Shown: positions 47,331 to 55,420, counted from the first letter of the stretch. The stretch is DNA of 64,000 bases from Aerococcaceae bacterium zg-252 (GCA_016237705.1 CP066204.1:1126001-1190000); one strand, 5' to 3'. Notes: generated from the sequence alone by a model not told the origin. Numbers and translations are program-made.

Positions 47331-48329
47331 TTAGAAACTCAAAACAGTTTTTCCACGAGAACGACCATTCGCTACCTTATCGAGTGCAGCATTCACTTCT
47401 TCAAATGGATAAACAGTATCAATTGACGGCTTGATTTGACGTTCACTAAAGATATCAGCTACTTCTTGTAATTGTTTTCCATTACTTGTTACAAAGATAA
47501 AATGATAATGAACCCCATATTTTGCTGCCATTTGGTCAAATTTTAACCCAGCAGTTCCAAATAGAATCTGCTTATGAAGTGGCATGTTCATTCGTTTAGC
47601 AAATTCACCATTCGGCATCGCACGTAGTGACACTAAATGACCACCTTTTTTCATAATCGTCATTTGTTTTTCCGTTTCATTACCACCAAGTGTATCTAAA
47701 ACATAATCCACATCACTTACAGTCTGCGTATAATCTTCTGTTTTGTAGTCAATAAATCGGTCTGCTCCTAATGCTAAGACACGTTCAGCATTAGCACCGT
47801 CACCATTAGTAATAACTGTCAGACCCTTTGCTTTCGCAATCGGAATCGCCATACCACCGACACCACCAGTACCACCTGAAATAAAAATCGTTTTACCTGA
47901 TTGTGCTTGCATTAAATCAAGTGCTTGCATAATTGTCAATGCAGTAAGTGGAATCGCTGCTGCTTCAACATCGGTTAAATAATCCGGTACTTTTGCCAAA
48001 GCACTTGCATCTACTGCTACATATTCAGCAAATGCTCCAATACTGTCTAGCGGTAAACGTCCAAAAACACGCTCTCCAATTTCAAAATTGGTAACGGCTG
48101 CTCCAACTTCTTCGACTAAACCAACTAATTCATTTCCGGCTGTTTGTGGTAATTTATAAGGGACAATCATCTTAACTTCACCACGAGAAATCATATTATC
48201 TAAAGGATTGACACCTGCTGCTGTCACTTTAACCAAAACTTGCTTACTCGTAATTTGTGGTTTTGCTATATCTGTTACCGTTAATTGAATATTATTTTTA
48301 TTATAAGTTGTGTGTTGTGCTGCTTTCAT
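47331..48329 (-). CDS. MDR-type NADPH:quinone oxidoreductase
   Basis: The protein has 332 residues of the medium-chain dehydrogenase fold without the structural zinc cysteines, typical of the quinone oxidoreductase subgroup. The GroES-like N-terminal half (about 1-125) is followed by the nucleotide-binding Rossmann domain with FISGGTGGVGGMAIPIAKA. It probably reduces quinones or enones with NADPH. It is the first gene of the operon with hydrolase, SDR and OYE genes, preceded by AAGGAAGAG. A putative Rrf2 site and promoter lie about 130-160 nt upstream. Confidence 0.88.
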   Translation of the reverse strand: MKAAQHTTYNKNNIQLTVTDIAKPQITSKQVLVKVTAAGVNPLDNMISRGEVKMIVPYKLPQTAGNELVGLVEEVGAAVTNFEIGERVFGRLPLDSIGAFAEYVAVDASALAKVPDYLTDVEAAAIPLTALTIMQALDLMQAQSGKTIFISGGTGGVGGMAIPIAKAKGLTVITNGDGANAERVLALGADRFIDYKTEDYTQTVSDVDYVLDTLGGNETEKQMTIMKKGGHLVSLRAMPNGEFAKRMNMPLHKQILFGTAGLKFDQMAAKYGVHYHFIFVTSNGKQLQEVADIFSERQIKPSIDTVYPFEEVNAALDKVANGRSRGKTVLSF

Positions 48330-48350
48330 ATTATCTCTTCCTTTTCTTAT

Positions 48351-48475
48351 TTGGGTTCGCTCAGCTTGACTTGACGTCCACTTCAGAAAATCCCTTTGTG
48401 CGTTCCACGCACTCCGGTATTTTCCTCCAGTGGTTCAAGTCTAAGCAGCTTCGCTCACACCATATTTTGTATTTG
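48351..48475. repeat. ~115-bp imperfect palindromic repeat element, copy B
   Basis: It aligns over its whole length with 22451-22572 (shared cores such as GTCCACTTCAGAAA, CGCACTCC and ACCATATTT/ACTATATTT). It lies in the 5' untranslated region of the quinone oxidoreductase operon, downstream of the predicted promoter, so the transcript leader would carry the hairpin. The -10 box seems to lie at the edge of the element. Confidence 0.7.
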
Positions 48476-48488
48476 TATCAATTACAAG
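48459..48488 (-). promoter_or_regulatory. promoter and putative Rrf2 operator of the redox operon
   Basis: On the minus strand TTGTAA (48482-48487), a 17-nt spacer and TATGGT (48459-48464) form a plausible promoter. The operator-like sequence CTTGTAATTGATACAA (48473-48488) covers the -35 box. Near-identical sequences precede the rrf2 gene and the EthD-like gene. Confidence 0.65.
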
Positions 48489-48596
48489 TCTATGTTGTTT
48501 GTAAGAAAATCTCCTTGTGACATCGTATAATCAAATCAATACTTGTAGAAACTATATTCAAGTCACGTCTGGAGACTTATCATTATTTATATATTT

Positions 48597-49067
48597 TTAA
48601 TTACCTAAATATTTAATATAAATTTGGCAAGGATTCCATTCATCCCATAAGGTTGGAAAGACTTCTAACTCCTTATAACCTACCGAAGTATAAAAACTAT
48701 TTGTTATATCATATTCTTTATAGTGCCCAGATTGAACTGTTTTTACTTGGGAATAGGTATATCCCAAATCCTTAGCTAATTTTTCGTACTCTTCATTTAA
48801 TTGTGTTGCTGCACCTTGTCGATGAAATTTCTTTTTTATTCCCATTACAAATATATCCGCACAGTCTGGACTTGTAGTATTTAAAACTATAAATCCTACA
48901 ATCTCATCTTGATAAAAAGATGCCAAGAAAGGTTTGTCTTGTGAATCAGTGATATATTCTTCTGTGCTTTCTGGCATACCAAACCATTCTGGAAGATCAT
49001 AAAGAACTTCCTTAGAAATCTTTTCCTTTACTTCTTTATCTTTTATTTCTTTAACAGTAAACTCCAT
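48597..49067 (-). CDS. GNAT family N-acetyltransferase
   Basis: The protein has 156 residues. The GNAT core includes the acetyl-CoA loop KKFHRQGAATQLNEEYEKLA (about 88-107), preceded by the beta-4 strand DIFVMGI. An N-terminal Lys/Glu-rich segment of about 20 residues has no known match. GGAGAG precedes the ATG. It sits between the redox operon and rrf2, and no copy of the shared operator was seen before it, so its regulation may be separate. The substrate is unknown. Confidence 0.85.
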   Translation of the reverse strand: MEFTVKEIKDKEVKEKISKEVLYDLPEWFGMPESTEEYITDSQDKPFLASFYQDEIVGFIVLNTTSPDCADIFVMGIKKKFHRQGAATQLNEEYEKLAKDLGYTYSQVKTVQSGHYKEYDITNSFYTSVGYKELEVFPTLWDEWNPCQIYIKYLGN

Positions 49068-49158
49068 TTTTTCTCTCCAATTCTATATTTGGCAAAAAAA
49101 TTACAAAGCTAGCTTTCATCGTTACTATCTATCATTGCCATAATACCCGATTGTAAGG

Positions 49159-49590
49159 TCAGATTCGTGTTTTATTAGCAATTTGATAAAGATTCGCAAT
49201 GACCTGTTCCAAGGTCTGATTAGCTAATTCATCTTCTAAATGTTTTTCTACATTCGTAAAAATAGGAATCATCGCTTTTTCAATATGTTTCCCAACAGGG
49301 CATTTTTTGTTGGCATTTTGATGAATTTGAAAAAGACTGATATGATTCACTTCCTGTGTGGCAAAATAAATCTCAAGTAATGAAATCTCATTGGGCGATT
49401 TACTCAACTGATACCCAGTACGTCCTTGCTGAGACGAAATAATACCAGCATTCTTAAGCAATGCAATGACCTTTCGGATATAGCTGGCATTCGTACCTAC
49501 GCTCTCTGCCAATACTTGCGAACTCAAGACGTCTTTACTCTCGCTAATCATCGCTAAGATGTGTAGTGCCACTGAAAATTTTGTATCCAT
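49159..49590 (-). CDS. Rrf2 family transcriptional regulator
   Basis: The protein has 143 residues from the ATG at 49588-49590, which follows AAAGGAGA; earlier in-frame starts lie upstream of the ribosome site and overlap the operator. An N-terminal winged helix (about 1-65, with the Rrf2 pattern SVALHILAMIS and LAESVGTNASYIRKVI) is followed by a dimer helix. Only one cysteine (C97, KKCPVG) is present, so a three-Cys iron-sulfur cluster like that of IscR or NsrR is unlikely; a YwnA/SaiR-like thiol or ligand sensor is possible. It probably represses its own gene, the EthD-like gene and the redox operon. Confidence 0.88.
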   Translation of the reverse strand: MDTKFSVALHILAMISESKDVLSSQVLAESVGTNASYIRKVIALLKNAGIISSQQGRTGYQLSKSPNEISLLEIYFATQEVNHISLFQIHQNANKKCPVGKHIEKAMIPIFTNVEKHLEDELANQTLEQVIANLYQIANKTRI

Positions 49591-49607
49591 ACGTTCTCCT
49601 TTTGTTG

Positions 49608-49623
49608 TTGTATCAGTTACAAG
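49608..49623. promoter_or_regulatory. putative Rrf2 operator before its own gene
   Basis: TTGTATCAGTTACAAG lies 18 nt upstream of the rrf2 ATG. It differs from the redox operon site TTGTATCAATTACAAG at one position. The dyad TTGTA...TACAA is evident. The position near the ribosome site suits autorepression. Confidence 0.7.
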
Positions 49624-49680
49624 AACAAGTTTAACACATTCAATAATCAATCACAAGTCTTTTACTGCCAATTTGAAAAA

Positions 49681-50451
49681 TTATAGCGAAATTCGTTTCC
49701 CGTTTTCAACAAATGTTAAAGTCTTTTCAATTTGATAAGCATGAACGGCTGATGCATAAGTAACAATCTTCGTATTGAGTATCGGTGCAATATTTTGGTA
49801 AAAATTCTCTCTCACTTCTTCATTAGCAAAACCAATAATGACTGATGCGTGAAGTTGTTGCGATTTCGGATTATCGTGTGCCACATTCGGAGTATTCCAA
49901 GTCGCTTTATGCCATGGCATATACACTTGTGTTCTGACTTCTGTCACTCCAGCCACTTCGGTAATTTCTGCTGCCAAACTGTCATTAATAAACTTTTTAA
50001 AATCGCTACTACCTACACCGTCTTTTCTACGCACATACAAAACATCTCTTAATTGCGTTTCATTATTTTCAGCCATTGAAAACCAACGTGAAGAAAACGG
50101 AAATCCCATGTGCATCAATGTTCTACGAAAAACATTTACTTCATCTTTGAATGCTAAAGCAGTTTGTTTTCGTCCAGCGATTGGTGCTAAAAGATTTTCA
50201 AACGTTACTTCTGCAATGCCGTCAATTCGACGGTCAACCGGAATGTTTGTTTCCAATTCTGATACACTTGGCCAAAAACTATGTTCTGTTTCACTTAGAT
50301 GTTGTTGGCGATATTCTAAAAGACCAGGTGAAGATGCAATAATTTGTGAATGTGGGCCACTCCAGTAGTTCATTCCCTCTTGACGTGCTTTATCCTGTCT
50401 CATCCAAAGTAAAATTGATACTGAAAATTTCTTGTTATATTTTTTTGTCAT
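49681..50451 (-). CDS. EthD-like dimeric alpha/beta-barrel protein
   Basis: The protein has 256 residues. The N-terminal segment (SVSILLWMRQDKARQEGMNYW, then GPHSQIIASSPGLLEYRQ) matches the EthD pattern of a short ferredoxin-like fold in which a strand and helix are followed by a conserved His and a PGL turn. The second half (about 125-235) may hold a second such fold, with RRKDGVGSSDFKKFINDSL. EthD proteins are linked to monooxygenase and catabolic gene clusters, but their chemistry is poorly known. AAAGGAG precedes the ATG. The promoter carries the shared Rrf2-type operator. Confidence 0.6.
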   Translation of the reverse strand: MTKKYNKKFSVSILLWMRQDKARQEGMNYWSGPHSQIIASSPGLLEYRQQHLSETEHSFWPSVSELETNIPVDRRIDGIAEVTFENLLAPIAGRKQTALAFKDEVNVFRRTLMHMGFPFSSRWFSMAENNETQLRDVLYVRRKDGVGSSDFKKFINDSLAAEITEVAGVTEVRTQVYMPWHKATWNTPNVAHDNPKSQQLHASVIIGFANEEVRENFYQNIAPILNTKIVTYASAVHAYQIEKTLTFVENGKRISL

Positions 50452-50477
50452 AAATTTCTCCTTTAATTAAGTTGTAC

Positions 50478-50520
50478 CTGTATCTGATACAAGGATATCA
50501 AAGCATCTTTCCTTTTGCAA
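50478..50520 (-). promoter_or_regulatory. promoter and putative Rrf2 operator of the EthD-like gene
   Basis: On the minus strand TTGCAA (50515-50520), a 17-nt spacer and TATCCT (50492-50497) are followed at once by CTTGTATCAGATACAG (50478-50493), the most symmetrical form of the motif. Bound repressor would block RNA polymerase at the start point. Confidence 0.68.
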
Positions 50521-50624
50521 GTATTTTTTTCAAAAAAATAGAGCTTACCCCCAATATAGCTGAAATCACTTATTTAATAGCATTTATCAATTATATTGGT
50601 TGCAAGTCTTAACTTAATTATTGC

Positions 50625-51530
50625 CTACTTTACATTAGGATTTTGCTGAACTAACTTTTGATAACCTTCAATACCTAACACTTCACGAGATTCTGCATGA
50701 GCAGCACCCTTAACGATTAAGACCTTATCATCACTTCCATTAGCTTGGGATAATTTTTCACTATTATCCGGTGTAATAAATACATCATCTGCACCATGAA
50801 TAAACGTGACTGGAATCGAATGATTGTGTCCAACTGCGTCAATCGCACTCGTTAATTTCATGTCAACACCGTAAATATATTTCGTCACCAAATTGACACC
50901 TGACATTAGAAAACGCACATGATTCGCATCATAACCAGCGTCAATCAAATCATACAGATTAGTAAAACCACAATCCGCCACAATAAAACGAATATTAGGA
51001 TTATAGTTCAAGGCATTAAGCGAAATGGAACTGCCCATTGACTCACCTTGCAATCCTAAATAAATATCCGAACCATAACGTTGATAAGTATCATCAATCA
51101 ATTTCATCAAGTCCTGTGACTCTATCTGCCCTAATGTGACAGTAACCGGAGTATTCTTCCCATGCCCACGAACATCATAAATAATACAATTGTATCCTAA
51201 GGCTCGATAAACAGGCACATATTTAACTGCACCATTACGATTGGAACGAAAACCATGCGTAATAATAACATATTTATTGCTAGCTGGATTTTCTGCCTTA
51301 ACCAATGCTGCGTGCAATTGATAATCGTCTACACCTTGCACACTGTATTCTTCCACATCATATTGGTCAAAATCATTCCACATACCATGCTCTTTTTCCC
51401 ACTGTTCTTCTTGCTCCAATGTCATTGGAATTGGTTTAACAATACTTCTCGCAAGATAGACCGACACACCACTATAAGCTAGCACCAACAAGAATAATAA
51501 GACTAGGAATAATAGTTTTAACCACTTCAT
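50625..51530 (-). CDS. membrane-anchored alpha/beta-hydrolase, YqkD-like
   Basis: The protein has 301 residues. An N-terminal membrane helix (about 4-24) without an obvious cleavage site anchors an extracytoplasmic alpha/beta-hydrolase. The nucleophile elbow is GESMGSS, the oxyanion region THGFRSNRN, the Asp in HGADDVF and the His in GAAHAESRE. It resembles the extracellular-facing peptidase-like or esterase group. Its ATG overlaps the DUF1304 stop codon by 1 nt (TAATG), so they are co-translated. The substrate is unknown. Confidence 0.85.
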   Translation of the reverse strand: MKWLKLLFLVLLFLLVLAYSGVSVYLARSIVKPIPMTLEQEEQWEKEHGMWNDFDQYDVEEYSVQGVDDYQLHAALVKAENPASNKYVIITHGFRSNRNGAVKYVPVYRALGYNCIIYDVRGHGKNTPVTVTLGQIESQDLMKLIDDTYQRYGSDIYLGLQGESMGSSISLNALNYNPNIRFIVADCGFTNLYDLIDAGYDANHVRFLMSGVNLVTKYIYGVDMKLTSAIDAVGHNHSIPVTFIHGADDVFITPDNSEKLSQANGSDDKVLIVKGAAHAESREVLGIEGYQKLVQQNPNVK

Positions 51531-51922
51531 TAATTTGTTCCTTTATTTTTCATATAATCATAAAGAAGACTAAGTGTTGCTAAAAGTGGCATACTGCCTT
51601 GTTTGAAGAAAATACTAATGTCGCTTGTAAAACCACCATAAAGTGCGACAACTAAAATATAAACTAATGTCACTAGCAATAACTCAAACTTGTTTTTACT
51701 AATAATAAGGGTATAAATCAATATTACAGCAATCATTAAATTATAAACACCTTGATTTTGGAACAATAGTGAAACCGTATCAGTTTTTAATACTTCCACT
51801 GGAATCGCAAATACTTGTGATGTCTTTTCAGAAACGGTAATAATCGTTTCTAAATAAAAGATATACAGAAACTCCAATGCTACTAACCCACTCAATACTT
51901 TTGTTCTAATTCCTACATTCAT
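51530..51922 (-). CDS. DUF1304 family membrane protein
   Basis: The protein has 130 residues with four predicted membrane helices. Conserved DUF1304 features are visible: VALEFLYIFYLE in helix one, LFQNQGVYNLMIA near residue 75, and the Gly-rich helix YILVVALYGGFT. The biochemical role of this family is unknown, but it is often next to MarR/OhrR-like regulators. It heads a two-gene operon with the hydrolase, divergent from the MarR gene. Confidence 0.87.
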   Translation of the reverse strand: MNVGIRTKVLSGLVALEFLYIFYLETIITVSEKTSQVFAIPVEVLKTDTVSLLFQNQGVYNLMIAVILIYTLIISKNKFELLLVTLVYILVVALYGGFTSDISIFFKQGSMPLLATLSLLYDYMKNKGTN

Positions 51923-51944
51923 TCTACATAAAACTCCTTTTTAA

Positions 51945-51975
51945 TTTTGGTTCAGCTCGGCTTGGCTTGAACCAT
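51945..51975. repeat. short fragment related to the palindromic repeat element
   Basis: The stretch around CTCGGCTTGGCTTGAACC resembles the left arm of copy A (TTCGGCTTGGCTTGACC). It lies just upstream of the DUF1304 gene. It may be an element remnant, or chance similarity. Confidence 0.4.
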
Positions 51976-52044
51976 GTTAATCATAATATCACTGTTAAAA
52001 CTTATATTAGTGCTTGCAAATAACAAGTATCCTTTTACAAATTT

Positions 52045-52060
52045 TAATCGTGCACGATTA
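52045..52060. promoter_or_regulatory. operator-like palindrome 1 (divergent MarR region)
   Basis: TAATCGTGCACGATTA is a perfect 16-bp palindrome. It shares the AATCG(N)4CGATT pattern with the site at 52116-52131. It lies between the divergent DUF1304 and MarR genes and could control either. Confidence 0.7.
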
Positions 52061-52083
52061 TTTTAATTGGGATACAATCTTTT

Positions 52084-52131
52084 GTCAATTAAAAAACTTT
52101 GTGCTATGCTAGAATCAATCGCAAACGATTG
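52084..52131 (+). promoter_or_regulatory. MarR gene promoter with operator-like palindrome 2
   Basis: TTGTCA (about 52083-52088), a 17-nt spacer and TATGCT (about 52106-52111) form a good promoter. CAATCGCAAACGATTG (52116-52131) starts 4-5 nt after the -10 and ends 10 nt before the MarR start codon. It matches palindrome 1 in both half sites. Confidence 0.75.
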
Positions 52132-52141
52132 GAGAACTGAC

Positions 52142-52573
52142 ATGAACGATTTACTATCGCATCAACTCTGCTATTCTTTTTATACGGTAGAGCGACTGTT
52201 TCGGCAATTTTATAAGAAAAATTTACAGAAATACGATTTAACTTACACTCAATATCTCGTCCTTGTCATTTTGTGGGAAGAAAAAATGTTATCTTTAAAA
52301 GAAATTGGCCAACGACTTGAATTATCCAGTAACACTTTAACTCCATTGCTCAAACGTTTAGAAGATAAGAATTACTTGCTCCGAATAAGACCTGATGAAG
52401 ACAAACGTCAACTATATGTGCAACTAACAGAAGACGGCATGGCACTCCAACAAGACATTAAAGCACACTTAGCTGAATGCTTTTGGCAAATTGACGGTCT
52501 AACCCGTGAAAATGCTGATAACTTGATTCATGAAAATAATCAACTGATTCAAGCAATCAAAAATAGTTTGTAG
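52142..52573 (+). CDS. MarR family regulator, OhrR-like (one-Cys)
   Basis: The protein has 143 residues from the ATG at 52142, 6 nt after GGAGA; an ATG 25 codons earlier overlaps the promoter. The N-terminal Cys (C10 in HQLCYSFYTVERLF) and the helix TYTQYLVLVILWEE match OhrR-type peroxide sensors, where this Cys is oxidised by organic hydroperoxides. The wing region is IRPDEDKRQLYVQLTEDG. Two palindromes in its upstream region suggest autoregulation and control of the divergent DUF1304-hydrolase operon. No ohr gene is adjacent, so the sensed signal may differ. Confidence 0.87.
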   Translation: MNDLLSHQLCYSFYTVERLFRQFYKKNLQKYDLTYTQYLVLVILWEEKMLSLKEIGQRLELSSNTLTPLLKRLEDKNYLLRIRPDEDKRQLYVQLTEDGMALQQDIKAHLAECFWQIDGLTRENADNLIHENNQLIQAIKNSL

Positions 52574-52616
52574 ATGCGTCTTGTGTGAGCAAGGACATCA
52601 TCATTGAGGCTACAAA

Positions 52617-52681
52617 AATAAGGAGCTAGGTCAGAAATGCTATTGATTAGAATTTCTGACCTTTTTACCTAGCCCCTTATA
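52617..52681. terminator. interleaved bidirectional terminator between convergent genes
   Basis: AGGTCAGAAAT (52628-52638) and ATTTCTGACCT (52651-52661) form an inner stem, followed by TTTT on the plus strand. An outer pair, TAAGGAGCTAGGT against ACCTAGCCCCTTA (52619-52631 and 52667-52679), shares the AGGT bases, so the two folds compete. It serves the MarR gene on one side and the sensor kinase gene on the other. Confidence 0.75.
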
Positions 52682-52699
52682 TTTTAATAACTGCCACTA

Positions 52700-54043
52700 T
52701 TACTCATCTTTTTTGAATACCATTTTCACTTCAGCACCATTTCCGTCATCATCATAATTATTCAGCAGCAATTGCCCTTTATTAGCGTCTAATATTTTAG
52801 TAACGATTGAAAGTCCTAATCCATGCACATGATTATCGTCCACTTTCTTTGATACAAATTTACCTTTTACATCATAAAGAATTTCATTATTAAATCCAGC
52901 ACCTTGGTCTCTAACAATAATAGTATAATCATTGATATTATCGTAAAAACCAATAAATATAGTGGAATCTACCGAAGAATTTTCAATCGCATTATTAACT
53001 AAATTTTGTATCGCTACGGAAACTGCATTTTTGTCTAATTTTATAGCACTTACATCATATCCAAGAATAGATAAGTTAAAACCTTTAAGTTTACAAATAC
53101 TCGTGGCAATTCTTATCCAATGGTCTAAAACTTCTTTTGATACTACTTCCTTGGGTTCTTCCATTAAAACTGAAAATGTATTGAGTTTTTTTAGGAAAGA
53201 CTCCAATCTCTCCACTCCATTTAAAACATCTTCTGCTCTTTCTAAAACATTTTCTTGATTTTCTTTTAATAATTCGATATTTCCCTTGATAAGTGTGATT
53301 GGAGTTCTTACATCATGTGTAATCGATTCTATCATCTCTTTTTGTGTCATCTGCATACTCCACTGCTTTTCTAACGATGCCTTTAAATTGCTTGCCATAC
53401 TATCTATCGAATCAAGTACCCCTGAAATTTCTGTATATTCAGAATATTCCCTTTCAAATTCTAATTCCAATTTTTCAATACTCTCATTAGCCTTAGATAT
53501 TTTGCTAATTTCACACCTTAACACTGTTGTCAAATGACTAATGAAATAAACAAAACCAACTAACCACATACTAAATATGCTGACAAAAAATACTAATTCA
53601 AAATTCCCAATGACTTTATATACACTTGAATTAGCCAGCATAGCACCAATTTTATACTTTATTATTAACGCTCGATTTCTATTTTTGAATGCCTTAAATA
53701 CATCTGACCCTATCATTTGATCCGTTGAAGATTGTCCTTTTTGTAATGCCTCATTTATTTTTTGAGTATACTTTTCATCAATTGTACTTTCTAAAATTTT
53801 CCCATTTTCTCTTAGTTGATAGTCATAATAAAAGGGAATGTTGTCAGTTTGCCAATCAGATTTTAGAAACGCTTCTTTCACAGTATCAGAATTCATTTCA
53901 GCGTAATTTGCAGGATATACTAATCCTGTATTGATTAAGACCTTTAAAAGCGTATAAGAAAATAAAATCATAAATATTGTAAAAAGCAATTCTAATATCG
54001 CAAATTTACTAATTAAATAGGTTAAATTTTTTTTACTTCCCAT
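52700..54043 (-). CDS. sensor histidine kinase of an antimicrobial-peptide type system
   Basis: The protein has 447 residues from the ATG at 54043, after GGGGAG; an upstream TTG is less likely. Two membrane helices (about 12-35 and 145-170) flank an extracellular segment of about 110 residues. A linker leads to the DHp His in SITHDVRTPITLIKGN, and the ATP domain shows NLVNNAIENS, DQGAGF and GLGLSIV. It overlaps the response regulator gene by 22 nt and is the last gene of the lower ABC operon. It likely senses a peptide antibiotic or its transporter. Confidence 0.9.
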   Translation of the reverse strand: MGSKKNLTYLISKFAILELLFTIFMILFSYTLLKVLINTGLVYPANYAEMNSDTVKEAFLKSDWQTDNIPFYYDYQLRENGKILESTIDEKYTQKINEALQKGQSSTDQMIGSDVFKAFKNRNRALIIKYKIGAMLANSSVYKVIGNFELVFFVSIFSMWLVGFVYFISHLTTVLRCEISKISKANESIEKLELEFEREYSEYTEISGVLDSIDSMASNLKASLEKQWSMQMTQKEMIESITHDVRTPITLIKGNIELLKENQENVLERAEDVLNGVERLESFLKKLNTFSVLMEEPKEVVSKEVLDHWIRIATSICKLKGFNLSILGYDVSAIKLDKNAVSVAIQNLVNNAIENSSVDSTIFIGFYDNINDYTIIVRDQGAGFNNEILYDVKGKFVSKKVDDNHVHGLGLSIVTKILDANKGQLLLNNYDDDGNGAEVKMVFKKDE

Positions 54044-54690
54044 TGATAGCCTACTCCCCAAATCGTTTTGATTGGATCCACATTGAATCCACCAAATTTT
54101 TCTCTAATTTTTTTAATTCTCTCGGTGATAGAAGTCGAACTATTTCCCTCTGCATCATAACCATAAATTGTTGTGTAGATTTTTTCTTTAGTAAAAACTT
54201 GATTTCTATTTTTTAAAAGCAATTCGCAGATTTCATACTCACTTTTAGTAAGCATTATTTCAGTATTCTCAAAGTAAATTTTTTTTGCTAATAAATCACA
54301 GGATACTGGATAATCAATGATTCTACTGTGCTTTTCTCTATTCTCTCTTCGAATATGTGCTGCTACTCTAGCTCTAATTTCCGATATAGAAAATGGCTTA
54401 GTAACATAATCATCTGCACCTAAAGCAAAACCCTCTATCTTATCTTTTTCAAAATCCTTTGCAGTCAATAATATAATGGGGGCGTCAATCAATTCTCTAT
54501 ACCGTGATAAAAACTCAAAGCCATCCATATCATCCATCATCACATCAAGAATAATCAAATCATATTTTGTAAGCTGTTCAGGAACAATATTTTTAGCTAA
54601 AGCACAAAGTTCAACATTGTAATCTTTCTTAAAAGTCAACTCTAAAAGTTTCAATAAATCTTTATCATCATCTATAATTAATAAATTCAT
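54022..54690 (-). CDS. OmpR/PhoB-family response regulator
   Basis: The protein has 222 residues. The receiver domain has acidic residues DDD at 7-9, phospho-acceptor D49 (ILDVMM), and the conserved Lys in DYVTKPFS. The C-terminal winged-helix DNA-binding domain covers about 130-222. It is translationally linked to the permease gene upstream (GGAGGAGTAGGATG) and the kinase gene downstream. The target is presumably the promoter of the ABC operon itself. Confidence 0.93.
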   Translation of the reverse strand: MNLLIIDDDKDLLKLLELTFKKDYNVELCALAKNIVPEQLTKYDLIILDVMMDDMDGFEFLSRYRELIDAPIILLTAKDFEKDKIEGFALGADDYVTKPFSISEIRARVAAHIRRENREKHSRIIDYPVSCDLLAKKIYFENTEIMLTKSEYEICELLLKNRNQVFTKEKIYTTIYGYDAEGNSSTSITERIKKIREKFGGFNVDPIKTIWGVGYQWEVKKI

Positions 54691-54691
54691 C

Positions 54692-55420
54692 CTACTCCTC
54701 CATTCGATTCATACCATCCCATTTATTATACCAACTTGAAAACACTCCTATAAAAAAGGCAGTAATGATGACAGATACGATTAAAAATATCAAAACAAAA
54801 TAATCGCTGATGTCCCGCTTTGTATAAGCAAAAACAAGTTTTATTGGCCACACAAAGGGAAACAAATACCAAATGATTTTCCCTAAATCGGTTGTACCTA
54901 ACAATATTCCTGAAAGTGTAAGAAAAGTTCCAACAAGTATGCTGCCAGAAAAACCAAATTTTAAACTCAAGCATTGATACATTGGAATCATTGGAAATAG
55001 CATAACTAGCCCAATCATAAAATAAATAATCATACGGATATATTCCATGTTAACTCTACTAAATACCAACAATCCCATTATAAAGACAGCTATCAATTCA
55101 ATTATAAATAGTAAGATAGAGATATAAAAGAATTTCGATAAAAATATTTTTGTTCTGCTTAACCCACATCGTAAATCCTTCGCATAATTGCCAGCACTCT
55201 TATCAATCTCATATACTGTGGGGATAAAAAAACTAATTGAAAAATTCGCTAAAATGGTGTAGATACAAAAAAAGACGTCGAATTCTTTTCCAACTAATCC
55301 GTTTGTGCTTATCGCATAAATACCATAAACAAGTGAAAATATAAGTGGACATAAAATTATCATTAGTCTTACTGGTGTTCTTTTACTTCGCAACCAATAG
55401 GATAATATTATATTATACAT
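54692..55420 (-). CDS. lantibiotic-immunity type ABC permease (LanG-like)
   Basis: The protein has 242 residues from the ATG at 55420, six nt after AGGGGTGA. Six membrane helices in an ABC-2 arrangement are predicted, and the N-terminal segment YNIILSYWLRSKRTPVRLM is typical of MutG/EpiG permeases. It overlaps the second permease gene by 8 nt. With the ATPase encoded upstream it likely exports or expels an antimicrobial peptide from the membrane. Confidence 0.8.
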   Translation of the reverse strand: MYNIILSYWLRSKRTPVRLMIILCPLIFSLVYGIYAISTNGLVGKEFDVFFCIYTILANFSISFFIPTVYEIDKSAGNYAKDLRCGLSRTKIFLSKFFYISILLFIIELIAVFIMGLLVFSRVNMEYIRMIIYFMIGLVMLFPMIPMYQCLSLKFGFSGSILVGTFLTLSGILLGTTDLGKIIWYLFPFVWPIKLVFAYTKRDISDYFVLIFLIVSVIITAFFIGVFSSWYNKWDGMNRMEE

